From assembly GCF_001995215.1 (NCBI RefSeq), contig NZ_MUXN01000005.1:272941-336940 (forward strand): a stretch of DNA of 64,000 nucleotides, written 5' to 3'. Origin of the DNA: Amycolatopsis azurea DSM 43854. Lineage in GTDB: Bacteria > Actinomycetota > Actinomycetes > Mycobacteriales > Pseudonocardiaceae. This document shows, piece by piece, positions 35,352 to 43,907 of this stretch (positions within the stretch are counted from its first letter, which is position 1; each line of letters opens with the position of its first letter). The notes under the pieces were generated by a model. That model saw only the letters and a list, made by a program, of their open reading frames with translations, made no database searches and had not been told where the DNA came from. A program made the translations under genes and the position numbers.

Positions 35352-36512
35352 TCACACGATCTGATCGAGGGGAACGTCGAAGGCGACCAGAGTTCCCAGG
35401 CTCGGCGACGAATTGATCGAAAAACGCCCGCCGGACGTCGTCGCGCGTTCGGCGAGATGCCGGAGACCGCGTTTGGCGACCCCTTGCGGGACACCGGATC
35501 CGTTGTCCCGCACGCGGAGTTTGACGCCTTCCGCGTCGCGGCTGAGCGTCACGCGGGTCTCGCTCGCCCCGGAGTGTCTGACCACATTGGACAGTGCTTC
35601 GCGCAGCGCGGCGCGGATGTGATCCGCCTGGTCGGCGGGGATGTCGGCGAGTTCTCCCGACAGTTCGAGGGTCGGCGGGTAGCCGAGTAGCTCGCCCGCG
35701 ATGCGCACCTCGCCCCGCGCGGATTCGGCGAGGTCGGTCGCGGTGACGGTCTCGTTCGCCGGTTCCGGGCTGCGCAGGGCGCGCACGGTGCCGCGGATCT
35801 CCTCGATGGTCTGGTCGAGCTGGTCGATCGCCTCGGACAGCCGCGCGCCGTCGGCCTGCGCGAACCGCTTCCGCATGTTCTTGCGGACGCGGTCGAGCTG
35901 CATCCCGGCGCCGTAGAGCCGCTGCACGATGACGTCGTGCAGCTCACGCGCGATGCGTTCGCGCTCCTGGTACAGGGTCACGCGGTGCCGGGCGTTGGCG
36001 CCTTCCGCCAGCGCGAGGACCACGCCCGCCTGCGCCGCGAAGGCGGTGAGCACCTCGACGGTGCTGGCGGAGAACGGATCCCCGCCGTGGCGGCGGTACA
36101 CGGTGAGCGCGCCGAGGACGCGTCCGCCCGCGCCGAACGCCGACGCCGCGAAAGGCCCGAAGCCCTGGAGCTCCGGCGGGACGAACGGCGCCGTGCGGGG
36201 ATCGACGGTGAAGTCCTCGCTGACGACCGGTTCGCCGCCGCGGGCGACCTGCCCGGCGGCGGAATCCGCGGAAAAGGCCAGTCCTCGAAGTCCCCGGGTG
36301 TCGGCCCCGTGCGCGGCCTCGGCGACCACCTGGCCGTCGTCCGCGCGCACCATGACGAGACCGAGGTCGGCCTCGGCCAGTTCGACGGCGCGGGCGACCA
36401 CGGTCTCCAGCACGTCGCCCGGGTCGTCGCCGGACAGGGCGGTGCCGGTGATCTCGGTGGCGGCGGACAGTGCGCGCGCGGCAAGTGTGGGGTCCATGAG
36501 CGCTATCGACAT
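35352..36512 (-). CDS. DevS-like GAF histidine kinase
   Basis: 386 residues from ATG 36512, overlapping the cydDC stop by one base (TAATG) with GGAG 7 bp upstream. One GAF domain (about 30-170), then the HisKA_3 box 'ERERIARELHDVIVQRLYGA' with His192, then an HATPase domain with N box 'LREALSNVVRHSGA' and 'RVRDNGSGVPQG'. No transmembrane helix. In mycobacteria DevS/DosT sense redox or O2 with heme in GAF1 and phosphorylate DevR. Here there is only one GAF, so heme sensing is uncertain. Its place in the cyd operon ties it to respiration control. Confidence 0.87.
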   Translation of the reverse strand: MSIALMDPTLAARALSAATEITGTALSGDDPGDVLETVVARAVELAEADLGLVMVRADDGQVVAEAAHGADTRGLRGLAFSADSAAGQVARGGEPVVSEDFTVDPRTAPFVPPELQGFGPFAASAFGAGGRVLGALTVYRRHGGDPFSASTVEVLTAFAAQAGVVLALAEGANARHRVTLYQERERIARELHDVIVQRLYGAGMQLDRVRKNMRKRFAQADGARLSEAIDQLDQTIEEIRGTVRALRSPEPANETVTATDLAESARGEVRIAGELLGYPPTLELSGELADIPADQADHIRAALREALSNVVRHSGASETRVTLSRDAEGVKLRVRDNGSGVPQGVAKRGLRHLAERATTSGGRFSINSSPSLGTLVAFDVPLDQIV

Positions 36513-39500
36513 TAGTCGGCTCCGGCCATCACTCGCGTTGTGACGCGACCCTCACGTACTTCCAGGATCACGTCGGCGTCGCCCGCTTCGGCGGCGTTGT
36601 GCGTGACGTGGACGACGGTTTTCCCGGCGAGCGCCGCACCGAGCCGTTCGCGGACGGTCCTCGCAGTGGGCTCGTCGAGATGCGCTGTCGGCTCGTCGAG
36701 CAGGACGAGGTCGGCTCGCGCCGCGCCGAGCACGGCACGGGCCAGCGCGACCCGCTGCGCCTGCCCGCCGGACAGCCCGGCACCCGCGCTGTCCAGCATC
36801 GTGGTGAGCTCGACGTCTTCGAGAACGGCCTGGTACAAGGCTTTCCGCAGGTCGGCCTCGGACGCCGTCGGCTGGGCGAGGCGCAGGTTCTCGGCGACGG
36901 TGGTCGAGACGAGCATCGGTTCTTGCGGCGCCCAGGCGACATTCTCGGGAACGACGACGTCACCCTTGCTCGGCTTGAGGAAGCCGAGCAGGGCCGCGAC
37001 GAGCGTCGACTTCCCGGCGCCGCTCGGGCCGACGACGGCGACGTGCGTGCCGGGCGCGATGTCGAGGTCGACACCGGTGAGGACCGGGTGCACCGCGTCG
37101 GGCCAGCCGAGGTCCGCGTTCCGGATCCGCACCCCGCCGGTGCCGGGAAGGGAGCTTCGTTCTTCGTCCTGAACGCCCCTTTCCCGACACTCGGCGAGGC
37201 GCAGACGGGCCTGGCGCAGGGTGTCCCAGTGCTGCGCGGCCGGCGGAAGAAGGGAGAAGACCTCCGCCAGCGCGAGCGGCACCAAGGCGACCACCGGCGC
37301 GAGAACCGGGTCCAGCGCGCCGGCGGCGACGGCGCGCGCGGCGAACCCGGTGCTCACGACGGTGGCGGCCCCCGTCGCCAGGATGATCAGGGCGTCGGCC
37401 GCTCCGGCGCCGAATGCCTGTCGCCGGGCTTCCGCGGTCAGCGCGGCGTCGGTCGTGGCGATCCGTCGGCGTCGCTCTTTGTCGACCCCGTACGCGATCA
37501 GTTCGGCGGCGGCTTCGAACAGGCTCAGCACCTGCGCCGACACCGAACGCCGTCCGGCGGCCAGCGCGCTGGTCGCGCGGCGTTCGGCCCGGAGCGCGAG
37601 CAGCGGCGCGAACGCGCACACCAGCACGGCCGCGGCCAGCACGAGTCCGGCTTCGGGCAGTACGGCGGCCTGGACCGCGACGGCACCGGCGGCCACCAGC
37701 GCGACCACGATCAGCGGCGTGATCACCCGGGGCAGCAGGTCTCGCACGGTGTCGGTGTCGCCGACCAGCCGCCGCTGTTCCTCACCGGCCCGGAGCGCCC
37801 GCGCCGGTCCGATCCGCACCAGCGATTCCCACAGCCGGACGCGCAGGCTCCCGGCGATCCGGAACGCGGCGTCGTGGGTGACCAGCCGTTCGAGGTAACG
37901 CAGCCCCGCGCGGCCGAGGCCGAACGTCCGCACGCCGACGATCAGCACCGTCAGGGTCAGGATCGGCGGCTGCTGCGACGCCTTGGCGATCAGCCAGCCC
38001 GAAAGCGCGGTCAGCGCGACCCCGGCGAGCAGGGCGGCGGCGCCGAGCAGCGCACCGCCGAAGAATCTGGGCCGGAGCAGGTGGCGCCACGGCACCGGCC
38101 TGGTCGTCGTCCGCTCGTCCGTCGTGGCGGCTTCTTTCACGAAGTCGGTCGATATGTCGACACCGGAGGTGCGTTCGTGTGCGGCGATGATCGCGGCGGC
38201 ACCGTTGTCGACCGCCCTGCGGACAGCGGCCATGACCAGCCCGGCGTTGACCTCGTCGAGGTGCGCGGTGGGCTCGTCCAGCAGGAGGAGCCACGCGCCC
38301 GACCGGACGCGCACCAAGGCCCGCGCCACCGCGACGCGCTGACGTTGTCCCTGCGACAGCTTCGCAACCGGCCGTCCGGCCAGCCCGGTCAGCCCGAGTT
38401 CGCCGAGGATGTCGTCGTCGCCGACCTCGTCGCGGACCGTGCCCCCGCCGAACACCGGCGACTGCGGTACCCAGGCGACGTTCTCGCGCCAGCGGTCGAG
38501 GTCGGCGTCGGCGAGGTCGGTACCGCCGACGGTGATCGATCCGTCGTGGGCCTGCACGAAGCCGAGCAGGACGGCCAGCGTCGTCGACTTGCCGCCACCG
38601 CTGGGCGCGCGCAGCCAGGTCAGTTCGCCGGGCCGGACGGAGAACGTCTCGCCGTCGGGCGCGAACCCGCCGCGCCTCGAGACGCGGAGCACGCCGACGT
38701 TGACCTCTCCCTTGACTGGCGTCTCGGAACCGTTGGGCGGTAAGGGTTCCGCGAGTACGTCCGCGACCCGGCGCACGGCCTCGACGCCGTCTTCACTGGC
38801 GTGGAACGCGGCGCCGACCGCGCGCAGCGGCTGGTAGCACTCCGGCACCAGGATCAGGACGCCGAGCCCGATGGCCAGCGGCAGGTCGCCGGAGACCAGC
38901 CGGACGCCGATGACGACCGCGACCAGCGCGACCGAGAGCGTCGCGATCAGCTCCAGCGCGAACGCCGAGGCGAACGCGACCTTCAGGGTTTTGAGCGTCG
39001 TGCGGCGATGGCGTTCGGAGATCTTCCGCACCGTCTCGGCCTGCGCTTCCGCGCGGCGGAACGCGCTGAGGATCGGCAGCGCGCGGACGAGTTCCAGCAG
39101 ATGTCCCGAAAGCCTCTGCTCGGCGTCGGCGGCTTCGGCGACCCGCTCGGCGGTGTGTTTGCCGATCAGGATCGCGAACAGCGGCACCAACGGCACGGTG
39201 ATCACGACGAGCGCGGCCGACGGCCAGTCGGCGAACAGGATCGCGGCACCGGCCGCGAGGGGCACGATCGCCGCGGTCACCAGCGCCGGGAGGTACTGGG
39301 TGAAGTAGGCGTCGAGCGCGTCGAGTCCCTTGGTGGTCAACGAGGTCAGCTCGCCGTGCCCGCGGCGCGCGATCCATTCCGGGCCGAGTTTCAAGGCGTG
39401 GTCGAGGGCCTTGGCGCGCAGTTCCTCCTTCGCTCGGGCCGCCGCGCGGACGGAGACGATCCGCACCGCCCAGCCGGTCGACGCGCGCCCTGCGACGAGC

Positions 39501-39757
39501 GCGAGCAGCACGGCCAGCTGGGCGGTGCGGTCCCCCATGGTTCCGCGGACGACCGCGGAGAGGACGTCGGCCAGCAGGAACGCCTGGCCCACCAGCAGTA
39601 CGGCATTGCAGAAGGACAGGATCGCGCTGAGGATCAACGCCCGGCGCGCCGCACTCGAAAGTGGAGCCAGCGCGCCGAGCGGACCCTTCCCCGGTCGCGC
39701 TGGGTCCATTGTGGACTCCGTGGCGGAAAGGGTGTCGCGGCCGGGAAGTTCGGTCAT
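36512..39757 (-). CDS. cydDC: Fused CydD-CydC ABC exporter for cytochrome bd assembly
   Basis: 1081 residues from ATG 39757, overlapping the cydB stop (ATGA). Two full ABC exporters in one chain: transmembrane part and ATPase 1 (Walker A 'LRAPSGGGKSTTLAVLLG', signature 'LSQGQRQRVAVARALV'), then transmembrane part and ATPase 2 ('GPSGAGKSTLVAALLGF', signature 'LSGGQAQRVALARAVL'). In proteobacteria CydC and CydD are separate subunits that export reduced thiols (glutathione/cysteine) or move heme and are needed for cytochrome bd. The fusion is common in actinomycetes. Confidence 0.92.
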   Translation of the reverse strand: MTELPGRDTLSATESTMDPARPGKGPLGALAPLSSAARRALILSAILSFCNAVLLVGQAFLLADVLSAVVRGTMGDRTAQLAVLLALVAGRASTGWAVRIVSVRAAARAKEELRAKALDHALKLGPEWIARRGHGELTSLTTKGLDALDAYFTQYLPALVTAAIVPLAAGAAILFADWPSAALVVITVPLVPLFAILIGKHTAERVAEAADAEQRLSGHLLELVRALPILSAFRRAEAQAETVRKISERHRRTTLKTLKVAFASAFALELIATLSVALVAVVIGVRLVSGDLPLAIGLGVLILVPECYQPLRAVGAAFHASEDGVEAVRRVADVLAEPLPPNGSETPVKGEVNVGVLRVSRRGGFAPDGETFSVRPGELTWLRAPSGGGKSTTLAVLLGFVQAHDGSITVGGTDLADADLDRWRENVAWVPQSPVFGGGTVRDEVGDDDILGELGLTGLAGRPVAKLSQGQRQRVAVARALVRVRSGAWLLLLDEPTAHLDEVNAGLVMAAVRRAVDNGAAAIIAAHERTSGVDISTDFVKEAATTDERTTTRPVPWRHLLRPRFFGGALLGAAALLAGVALTALSGWLIAKASQQPPILTLTVLIVGVRTFGLGRAGLRYLERLVTHDAAFRIAGSLRVRLWESLVRIGPARALRAGEEQRRLVGDTDTVRDLLPRVITPLIVVALVAAGAVAVQAAVLPEAGLVLAAAVLVCAFAPLLALRAERRATSALAAGRRSVSAQVLSLFEAAAELIAYGVDKERRRRIATTDAALTAEARRQAFGAGAADALIILATGAATVVSTGFAARAVAAGALDPVLAPVVALVPLALAEVFSLLPPAAQHWDTLRQARLRLAECRERGVQDEERSSLPGTGGVRIRNADLGWPDAVHPVLTGVDLDIAPGTHVAVVGPSGAGKSTLVAALLGFLKPSKGDVVVPENVAWAPQEPMLVSTTVAENLRLAQPTASEADLRKALYQAVLEDVELTTMLDSAGAGLSGGQAQRVALARAVLGAARADLVLLDEPTAHLDEPTARTVRERLGAALAGKTVVHVTHNAAEAGDADVILEVREGRVTTRVMAGAD

Positions 39758-40761
39758 GGTGCGTGCACCGGTGGGATGTGCCGGGTGCCGATGCGCTTGC
39801 GGAACACCCAGTACGTCCAGCCCTGGTAGATCAGGACGGCGGGAGCGCCGAAGAGCGCGACCCAGGTCATCACGGTCAGCGTGTACGGGCTCGACGCCTC
39901 GCCCGCGATGGTGAGCGTGTTCGCCGGGTCCAAAGTGGACGGAAGGACGTTCGGGTACAGGGCCACGAAGATCGCGACCGCGGCGGCTCCGATGACCCCG
40001 CCGAGCGCGGCGAACGCCTGCCCTTCCCGGCCCGCGCGGATCCGGAACCAGGCGAGCACCGCGGCGACGACGGCGATGCCGATGAGCAGCAGCGTCCACA
40101 GGTCGCCCGAGCGCAGCTGCACGACGATGAGGAACGCGAGCAGCGGCAGGAGCGCGACCGGGAGCAGGCGCGTGGCCAGGTTCCGCGCGCGGTGCCGGAG
40201 GTCGCCCTCGGTCTTGAGGGCGAGGAACGCGGCGCCGTGGACCAGCGAGAACCCGACGACCGCGATCGCGCCGAGCAGCGCTTCGAGGCTCAGTGCGGCG
40301 AACGGGCCGCCGACGCGGTTGCCGTCGGCGTCGAGCGGGAGGCCGAGGGTGGTGGTCGCGAGGAGGAGGCCGACGCCGAACGGCGGGATCCACGAGCCGA
40401 TGCCGATGACGCGGTCCCAGTTGCGGCGCCAGCGGTCGGAGTCGACCTTGCCGCGGTACTCGAACGCGACGCCGCGGCCGATGAGGGCCAGCAGGACGAC
40501 CAGGAGCGGGAGGTACGCGGCCGAGAACAGCGACGCGTACCAGCCGGGGAACGCGGCGAACATCGCGCCGCCGGCGACGATCAGCCAGACCTCGTTGCCG
40601 TCCCAGACCGGGCCGATCGTGTTGACCATGACGCGGCGCTCGGTGTTGTCCTTCGCGAGGACCGGCATGAGCATGCCGACGCCGAAGTCGAAGCCTTCGA
40701 GGAAGAGGTAGCCGAGCCAGAACAGGGCGATGACGCAGAACCAGATCGTTTCGAGGGTCAT
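39754..40761 (-). CDS. cydB: Cytochrome bd oxidase subunit II
   Basis: 335 residues from ATG 40761. The N-terminus 'TLETIWFCVIALFWLGYLFL' and 'GFDFGVGML', 'GPVWDGNEVWLIVAGG' are classical CydB. About nine transmembrane helices. It pairs with CydA to form the quinol:O2 oxidoreductase with high oxygen affinity. The 423-bp gap to cydA on its 5' side is unusual for this pair. Confidence 0.95.
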   Translation of the reverse strand: MTLETIWFCVIALFWLGYLFLEGFDFGVGMLMPVLAKDNTERRVMVNTIGPVWDGNEVWLIVAGGAMFAAFPGWYASLFSAAYLPLLVVLLALIGRGVAFEYRGKVDSDRWRRNWDRVIGIGSWIPPFGVGLLLATTTLGLPLDADGNRVGGPFAALSLEALLGAIAVVGFSLVHGAAFLALKTEGDLRHRARNLATRLLPVALLPLLAFLIVVQLRSGDLWTLLLIGIAVVAAVLAWFRIRAGREGQAFAALGGVIGAAAVAIFVALYPNVLPSTLDPANTLTIAGEASSPYTLTVMTWVALFGAPAVLIYQGWTYWVFRKRIGTRHIPPVHAP

Positions 40762-40799
40762 CGGGTGCTCACTTTCCTGGCTTCCCGGGGCTTCCTGGG

Positions 40800-40876
40800 C
40801 TGAAGGGGACTTTCGCCGCATGCGATGCGGCGAAGGGAGCCTTCGGTGCGTGCGATGCGGTGAAGGACCCCTTCAG
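40800..40876. repeat. Intergenic palindromic repeat, 'CTGAAGGGG' family, copy 3
   Basis: Outer arms CTGAAGGGG and CCCCTTCAG enclose two hairpins. The first is TTCGCCGCAT-gcg-ATGCGGCGAA (perfect). The second has TTCGGTGCG / TGCGGTGAA-like arms (imperfect). It can fold as a stem with two side hairpins. Same family as 4816-4891 and 10974-11050, but here lying inside an operon and not between convergent genes. Confidence 0.82.
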
Positions 40877-40943
40877 CCCGCTCGGCCCCCTCAGCCCGCT
40901 CGGCCCGCTCGGTCCCGCGCCCGGTCACCTGTCCGTTCCGGAC

Positions 40944-40996
40944 GTTGCGAAAGCCACTTTCGCAACGTTCAAGGTTGCGAAAGTGGCTTTCGCAAC
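40944..40996. repeat. Nested double palindrome (53 bp)
   Basis: Two 23-bp arms at 40944-40966 and 40974-40996 are exact reverse complements of each other and each is itself palindromic: GTTGCGAAAG-cca-CTTTCGCAAC and GTTGCGAAAG-tgg-CTTTCGCAAC. They are separated by 7 bp. Confidence 0.88.
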
Positions 40997-41053
40997 CCGC
41001 CGCTACCACGCCTGCCCGCCCGATCCGGCTCTCCGCCCCCTGCTCGCCCTGAG

Positions 41054-41097
41054 TTATCCACAACCACCCGAGTTGTCCACAGATTGGCTGTGGGTAA
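41054..41097. promoter_or_regulatory. Cluster of three DnaA-box-like nonamers
   Basis: TTATCCACA (41054-41062), TTGTCCACA (41073-41081) and TGTGGGTAA (41089-41097, minus-strand TTACCCACA). The first equals the E. coli consensus and the second the Streptomyces consensus. No dnaA/dnaN/oriC genes are near, so this is more likely a DnaA titration or regulatory site than an origin. Confidence 0.55.
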
Positions 41098-41184
41098 CCC
41101 ACCTGAGCGACACCCCCGATACGCTGGGTGCGGGGCCGTCCCCCGGGAAGGGCGGGGGGCTGGGCTGGTGACGTCAAGAGGCGA

Positions 41185-42696
41185 TCAGTAGGCGAAGGCC
41201 AGCGCGTCGTCATCGCCGTCACCGCCTTCGGAATCGCTGTTCTTGCTGGTCGAGGTCGGTTTTTTGGGTGGCATGACGGCGTCGACGCCGCCGCGGACGT
41301 ACTTGCGCATCAGGAAGACCTCGACGACGCCGAGCGCCGCGTAAACGGTCGTCAGAGCGATCAGCGACGTCCAGACCTCGCCTGTGGACAACTTCGAGAC
41401 GGCCTGCGCGGTGAACATCCACACCCCGTCGACACCGGTCGGGTTGGGCACCACCACGAACGGCTGGCGGCCCATCTCGGTGAAGATCCAGCCGGCGCTG
41501 TTCCCGATGAACGGCGTCGCGATCCCGCCGAGCACGAGCCACGGGAACCAGCGTTGCCCGGGGATCCGCCCGCGCCGGGTCAGCCACAGCGCGAGCAACC
41601 CGATCCCGGACGAGATCGCGCCGAAGCCGATCATCGCGCGGAAACCCCAGTAGGTCACCGGCAGATTGGGCACGTAGTCGATCGGCTTCCCCGCGAGCGA
41701 ACCGAGCTGCGGGTCGTCCGGGTAGTTCGTGCCGTACTTCGCCTGATACTCGGTCACCAGGTTCTCGACACCCTTGACCTCGGTCGTGAAGTCGTTGTGC
41801 GCCAAGAAGGAGAGCAGCGCCGGCACGTTGAACGTCTTGACGTCCTCACAGTTCGAGCCGCTGACGTCGCCGATCGCGATGATCGAGAAGCTCGCCGGTT
41901 TCTCCGTATGACACAACGCTTCCGCCGAGGCCATCTTCATCGGCTGCTGCTCGAACATCAGCTTGCCCTGCATGTCGCCGGTGATCGCCAGCACCGCGAA
42001 GGCCACCACGCCGGTCCAGCCGCCGAGACGCAACGACGAACGCCACACCGCGCGGTGCTCGTCGTCCTCCGAACGCTTGCGCCACAACCGCCAGCCCGCG
42101 ACACCGACCAGGAACGCCGCCGCCACCGAGAAGGCGCCCGCGAGCGTGTGCGGGATCGCGGCCAGCGCGGTGTTGTTCGTCAGCACCGCCCAGATCGAGT
42201 TCATCGTCGGCTTCCCGTCGACGAACTCGACGCCGACCGGATGCTGCATCCACGAGTTCGCCGCCAGGATGAAGTACGCGGACGCCACGGTCGCCAGCGA
42301 ATACGCCCACGCGCACGCCAGGTGGACCTTCTTCGGCAGCTTGTCCCAGCCGAAGATCCACAGCCCCAGGAAGGTCGACTCGACGAAGAACGCGACGAGC
42401 CCTTCCATCGCCAGCGGCGCGCCGAACACGTCACCGACGAACCGCGAGTACGCGCTCCAGTTCATCCCGAACTGGAACTCCTGCACGATCCCGGTGACCA
42501 CGCCCATCGCGAAGTTGACCAGCAGGAGTTTCCCCCAGAACTTGGTCATCTTCAGATAGCGCACATCACCCGTGCGGACCCAGGCCGTCTGCATCCCGGC
42601 GACCAGGACCGAAAGCCCGATGGTCAGCGGGACCATCAGGAAGTGATAGACGGTGGTTATGCCGAACTGCCACCTAGCGAGATCGAGAACCTCCAC
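41185..42696 (-). CDS. cydA: Cytochrome bd oxidase subunit I
   Basis: 503 residues from ATG 42696. 'VLDLARWQFGITTVYHFLMV' carries the N-terminal heme-d-side His of CydA. 'FQFGMNWSAYSRFVGDVFGA', 'VTYWGFRAMIGFGAISSG' and 'FTEMGRQPFVVVPNPTG' are conserved blocks. The last is normally GRQPW, so the Trp is Phe here. The Q-loop region is short. CydA binds hemes b558, b595 and d and oxidises quinol. It is the first gene of the block running to the DevS-like kinase. A DevR-box-like palindrome lies about 55-75 bp upstream. Confidence 0.95.
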   Translation of the reverse strand: MEVLDLARWQFGITTVYHFLMVPLTIGLSVLVAGMQTAWVRTGDVRYLKMTKFWGKLLLVNFAMGVVTGIVQEFQFGMNWSAYSRFVGDVFGAPLAMEGLVAFFVESTFLGLWIFGWDKLPKKVHLACAWAYSLATVASAYFILAANSWMQHPVGVEFVDGKPTMNSIWAVLTNNTALAAIPHTLAGAFSVAAAFLVGVAGWRLWRKRSEDDEHRAVWRSSLRLGGWTGVVAFAVLAITGDMQGKLMFEQQPMKMASAEALCHTEKPASFSIIAIGDVSGSNCEDVKTFNVPALLSFLAHNDFTTEVKGVENLVTEYQAKYGTNYPDDPQLGSLAGKPIDYVPNLPVTYWGFRAMIGFGAISSGIGLLALWLTRRGRIPGQRWFPWLVLGGIATPFIGNSAGWIFTEMGRQPFVVVPNPTGVDGVWMFTAQAVSKLSTGEVWTSLIALTTVYAALGVVEVFLMRKYVRGGVDAVMPPKKPTSTSKNSDSEGGDGDDDALAFAY

Positions 42697-42751
42697 GCCT
42701 CAAGCCTGCTGAACCCGGCGAGGCCCCGCCAGTTCAAGTGGTCCCGTCCTC

Positions 42752-42771
42752 GACAGGACGTAGGTCCCGCA
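42752..42771 (-). promoter_or_regulatory. DevR/DosR-box-like site upstream of cydA
   Basis: On the minus strand the 20 bases read TGCGGGACCTACGTCCTGTC. Against the mycobacterial DosR consensus (TT[CG]GGGACTWWAGTCCC[CG]AA) I count 14 of 20 matches, including GGGAC and GTCC in the right spacing. It lies 55-75 bp before the cydA ATG, a suitable activator position. A DevR-like regulator and a DevS-like kinase are in this window. Confidence 0.45.
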
Positions 42772-42778
42772 CCCTGGT

Positions 42779-43732
42779 TCAGCCGAGATCGGCGAGTGTG
42801 AGCCTGGCCTCGTCGGCGACCTGCCGCCGCACCCCGGAATCCCCCAGTGTCAGCACGTGTTCCAGCGCCAACGCGTACGCGGTGCCGAACGCCGCTTCGG
42901 CGTCGACAGGGATGTCGGGCCGGACGCCGACGCCTTCCCAGTTGGTCCCCGTGATCGGGTTCACGGCCCTTCCACCCGGGACGGTGACATCCAAATGGGT
43001 GTCCACTTTGTACTGTCGCCGCGGGTTCGCCCCGCCACCGGTGACCGCGCCGACCGTCTTCGCCCGGCCCAGCTGCTGCAGCGAGTAGCTCAGGTCCTCG
43101 GCACCGGAGAACGTCGTCGCGCTCGTCAGCACCCACACCGGCTTGTCCGCGCCGAACTTGCGGCCCGGTACGTACGGCAGCGTCCAGAACTGGTTCGTCA
43201 CGTCACCGTCGCGCAGATAGATGCTGTTGAAGTGCACCGGCTCGTCGACCAGGTAGCTGATCAGCAGCGCGACCGTCGTCGGATCCCCGCCCCGGTTCTC
43301 CCGGACGTCGACGAGCAGCGCGTCGGTGGTCGCGAGCAGCGTCATCGCCGCGGAGAGGGCCTCGCCGGCGATGTCCGGCCCGTAGAACAGCTTGGTCTCC
43401 AGGTAGCCGACGTTCCCCGCCAGCCGCCGCGCCGACGCGATGCCGTGTCCGTTCAGTTCCGCCTCGATCCGGTACACCTCCGGGTCGTAGGACTCCCCGT
43501 TCACCTCGGGCAGCGGGTCGACGTGATGACGCAACCGCAGATGCTTGTCCCCGTTGACCGACTGGAGGTCCTGGGTCACCTCGGCGGCGAAAGCCTGGTC
43601 GTCGAGCCCCGCGTACGCGCCGTCCGCCAGCCTCGCCCGCAGGTACACCGTCAGCTTCTCGGCGACATCAGGGAACACGTAGTGGTCCTTCAGCCGCTCG
43701 CACACGTCCTCGATCCGCGCTCTCTCGTCCAC
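42779..43732 (-). CDS. S41-family peptidase (tail-specific protease fold)
   Basis: 317 residues. An N-terminal helical cap (about 1-60) is followed by the S41 core: 'NVGYLETKLFYG', 'ALLVDVRENRGGDPTTVALL' and the nucleophile Ser in 'VLTSATTFSGAEDLSYSLQQ'. No PDZ domain and no clear signal peptide. This interphotoreceptor-retinoid-binding-protein/tricorn-like layout is common in actinomycetes; substrate unknown. It lies upstream of cydA on the same strand, 82 bp away, and could be in the same transcript. Confidence 0.83.
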   Translation of the reverse strand: MDERARIEDVCERLKDHYVFPDVAEKLTVYLRARLADGAYAGLDDQAFAAEVTQDLQSVNGDKHLRLRHHVDPLPEVNGESYDPEVYRIEAELNGHGIASARRLAGNVGYLETKLFYGPDIAGEALSAAMTLLATTDALLVDVRENRGGDPTTVALLISYLVDEPVHFNSIYLRDGDVTNQFWTLPYVPGRKFGADKPVWVLTSATTFSGAEDLSYSLQQLGRAKTVGAVTGGGANPRRQYKVDTHLDVTVPGGRAVNPITGTNWEGVGVRPDIPVDAEAAFGTAYALALEHVLTLGDSGVRRQVADEARLTLADLG

Positions 43733-43907
43733 GATCGCCGACGCTACCAGCGCAGCCTGAAAAAAGAATTCGGTTCACCGAAATCTCCTTTCCGCTCCAC
43801 CGAGGAATACAATTCGACCGCACATGCCGTCCGATTCGGAAATGCGATCAGCTTGCCTTTCCCTGAATCGCCCCTTTATCGTTGCAGTGAAAGGGGTGGG
43901 ATTCATC

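Larger units (their letters stand above)
40762..41184. other. Repeat-filled gap between cydA and cydB
   Basis: No gene is visible in these 423 bp. From the cydA side: a cluster of three DnaA-box-like nonamers (41054-41097), a double palindrome (40944-40996) and a CTGAAGGGG-family palindrome (40800-40876). Any of the hairpins could attenuate read-through from cydA to cydB, so cydB may have its own promoter here or depend on anti-termination. Confidence 0.7.

Noticed and set aside
36599..38743. 714-codon open frame on the plus strand across cydDC, and similar long antisense frames at 3209-4636, 6443-8434, 23333-25111 and 27800-29509
   Set aside because: They run against well-conserved genes, have low-complexity Arg/Gly/Pro-rich translations and no family match. 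They are typical of very GC-rich DNA.
39758..40393. Upstream extension of the cydDC frame
   Set aside because: It lies inside cydB in another frame and gives an Arg/Pro-rich sequence; ATG 39757 overlaps the cydB stop and starts a normal CydD.
41054..41097. Chromosomal origin
   Set aside because: Only three boxes and no dnaA, dnaN, recF or AT-rich unwinding region nearby.
43733..43907. Manganese (yybP-ykoY) riboswitch before the TMEM165-type gene
   Set aside because: None of the conserved loop sequences is present.
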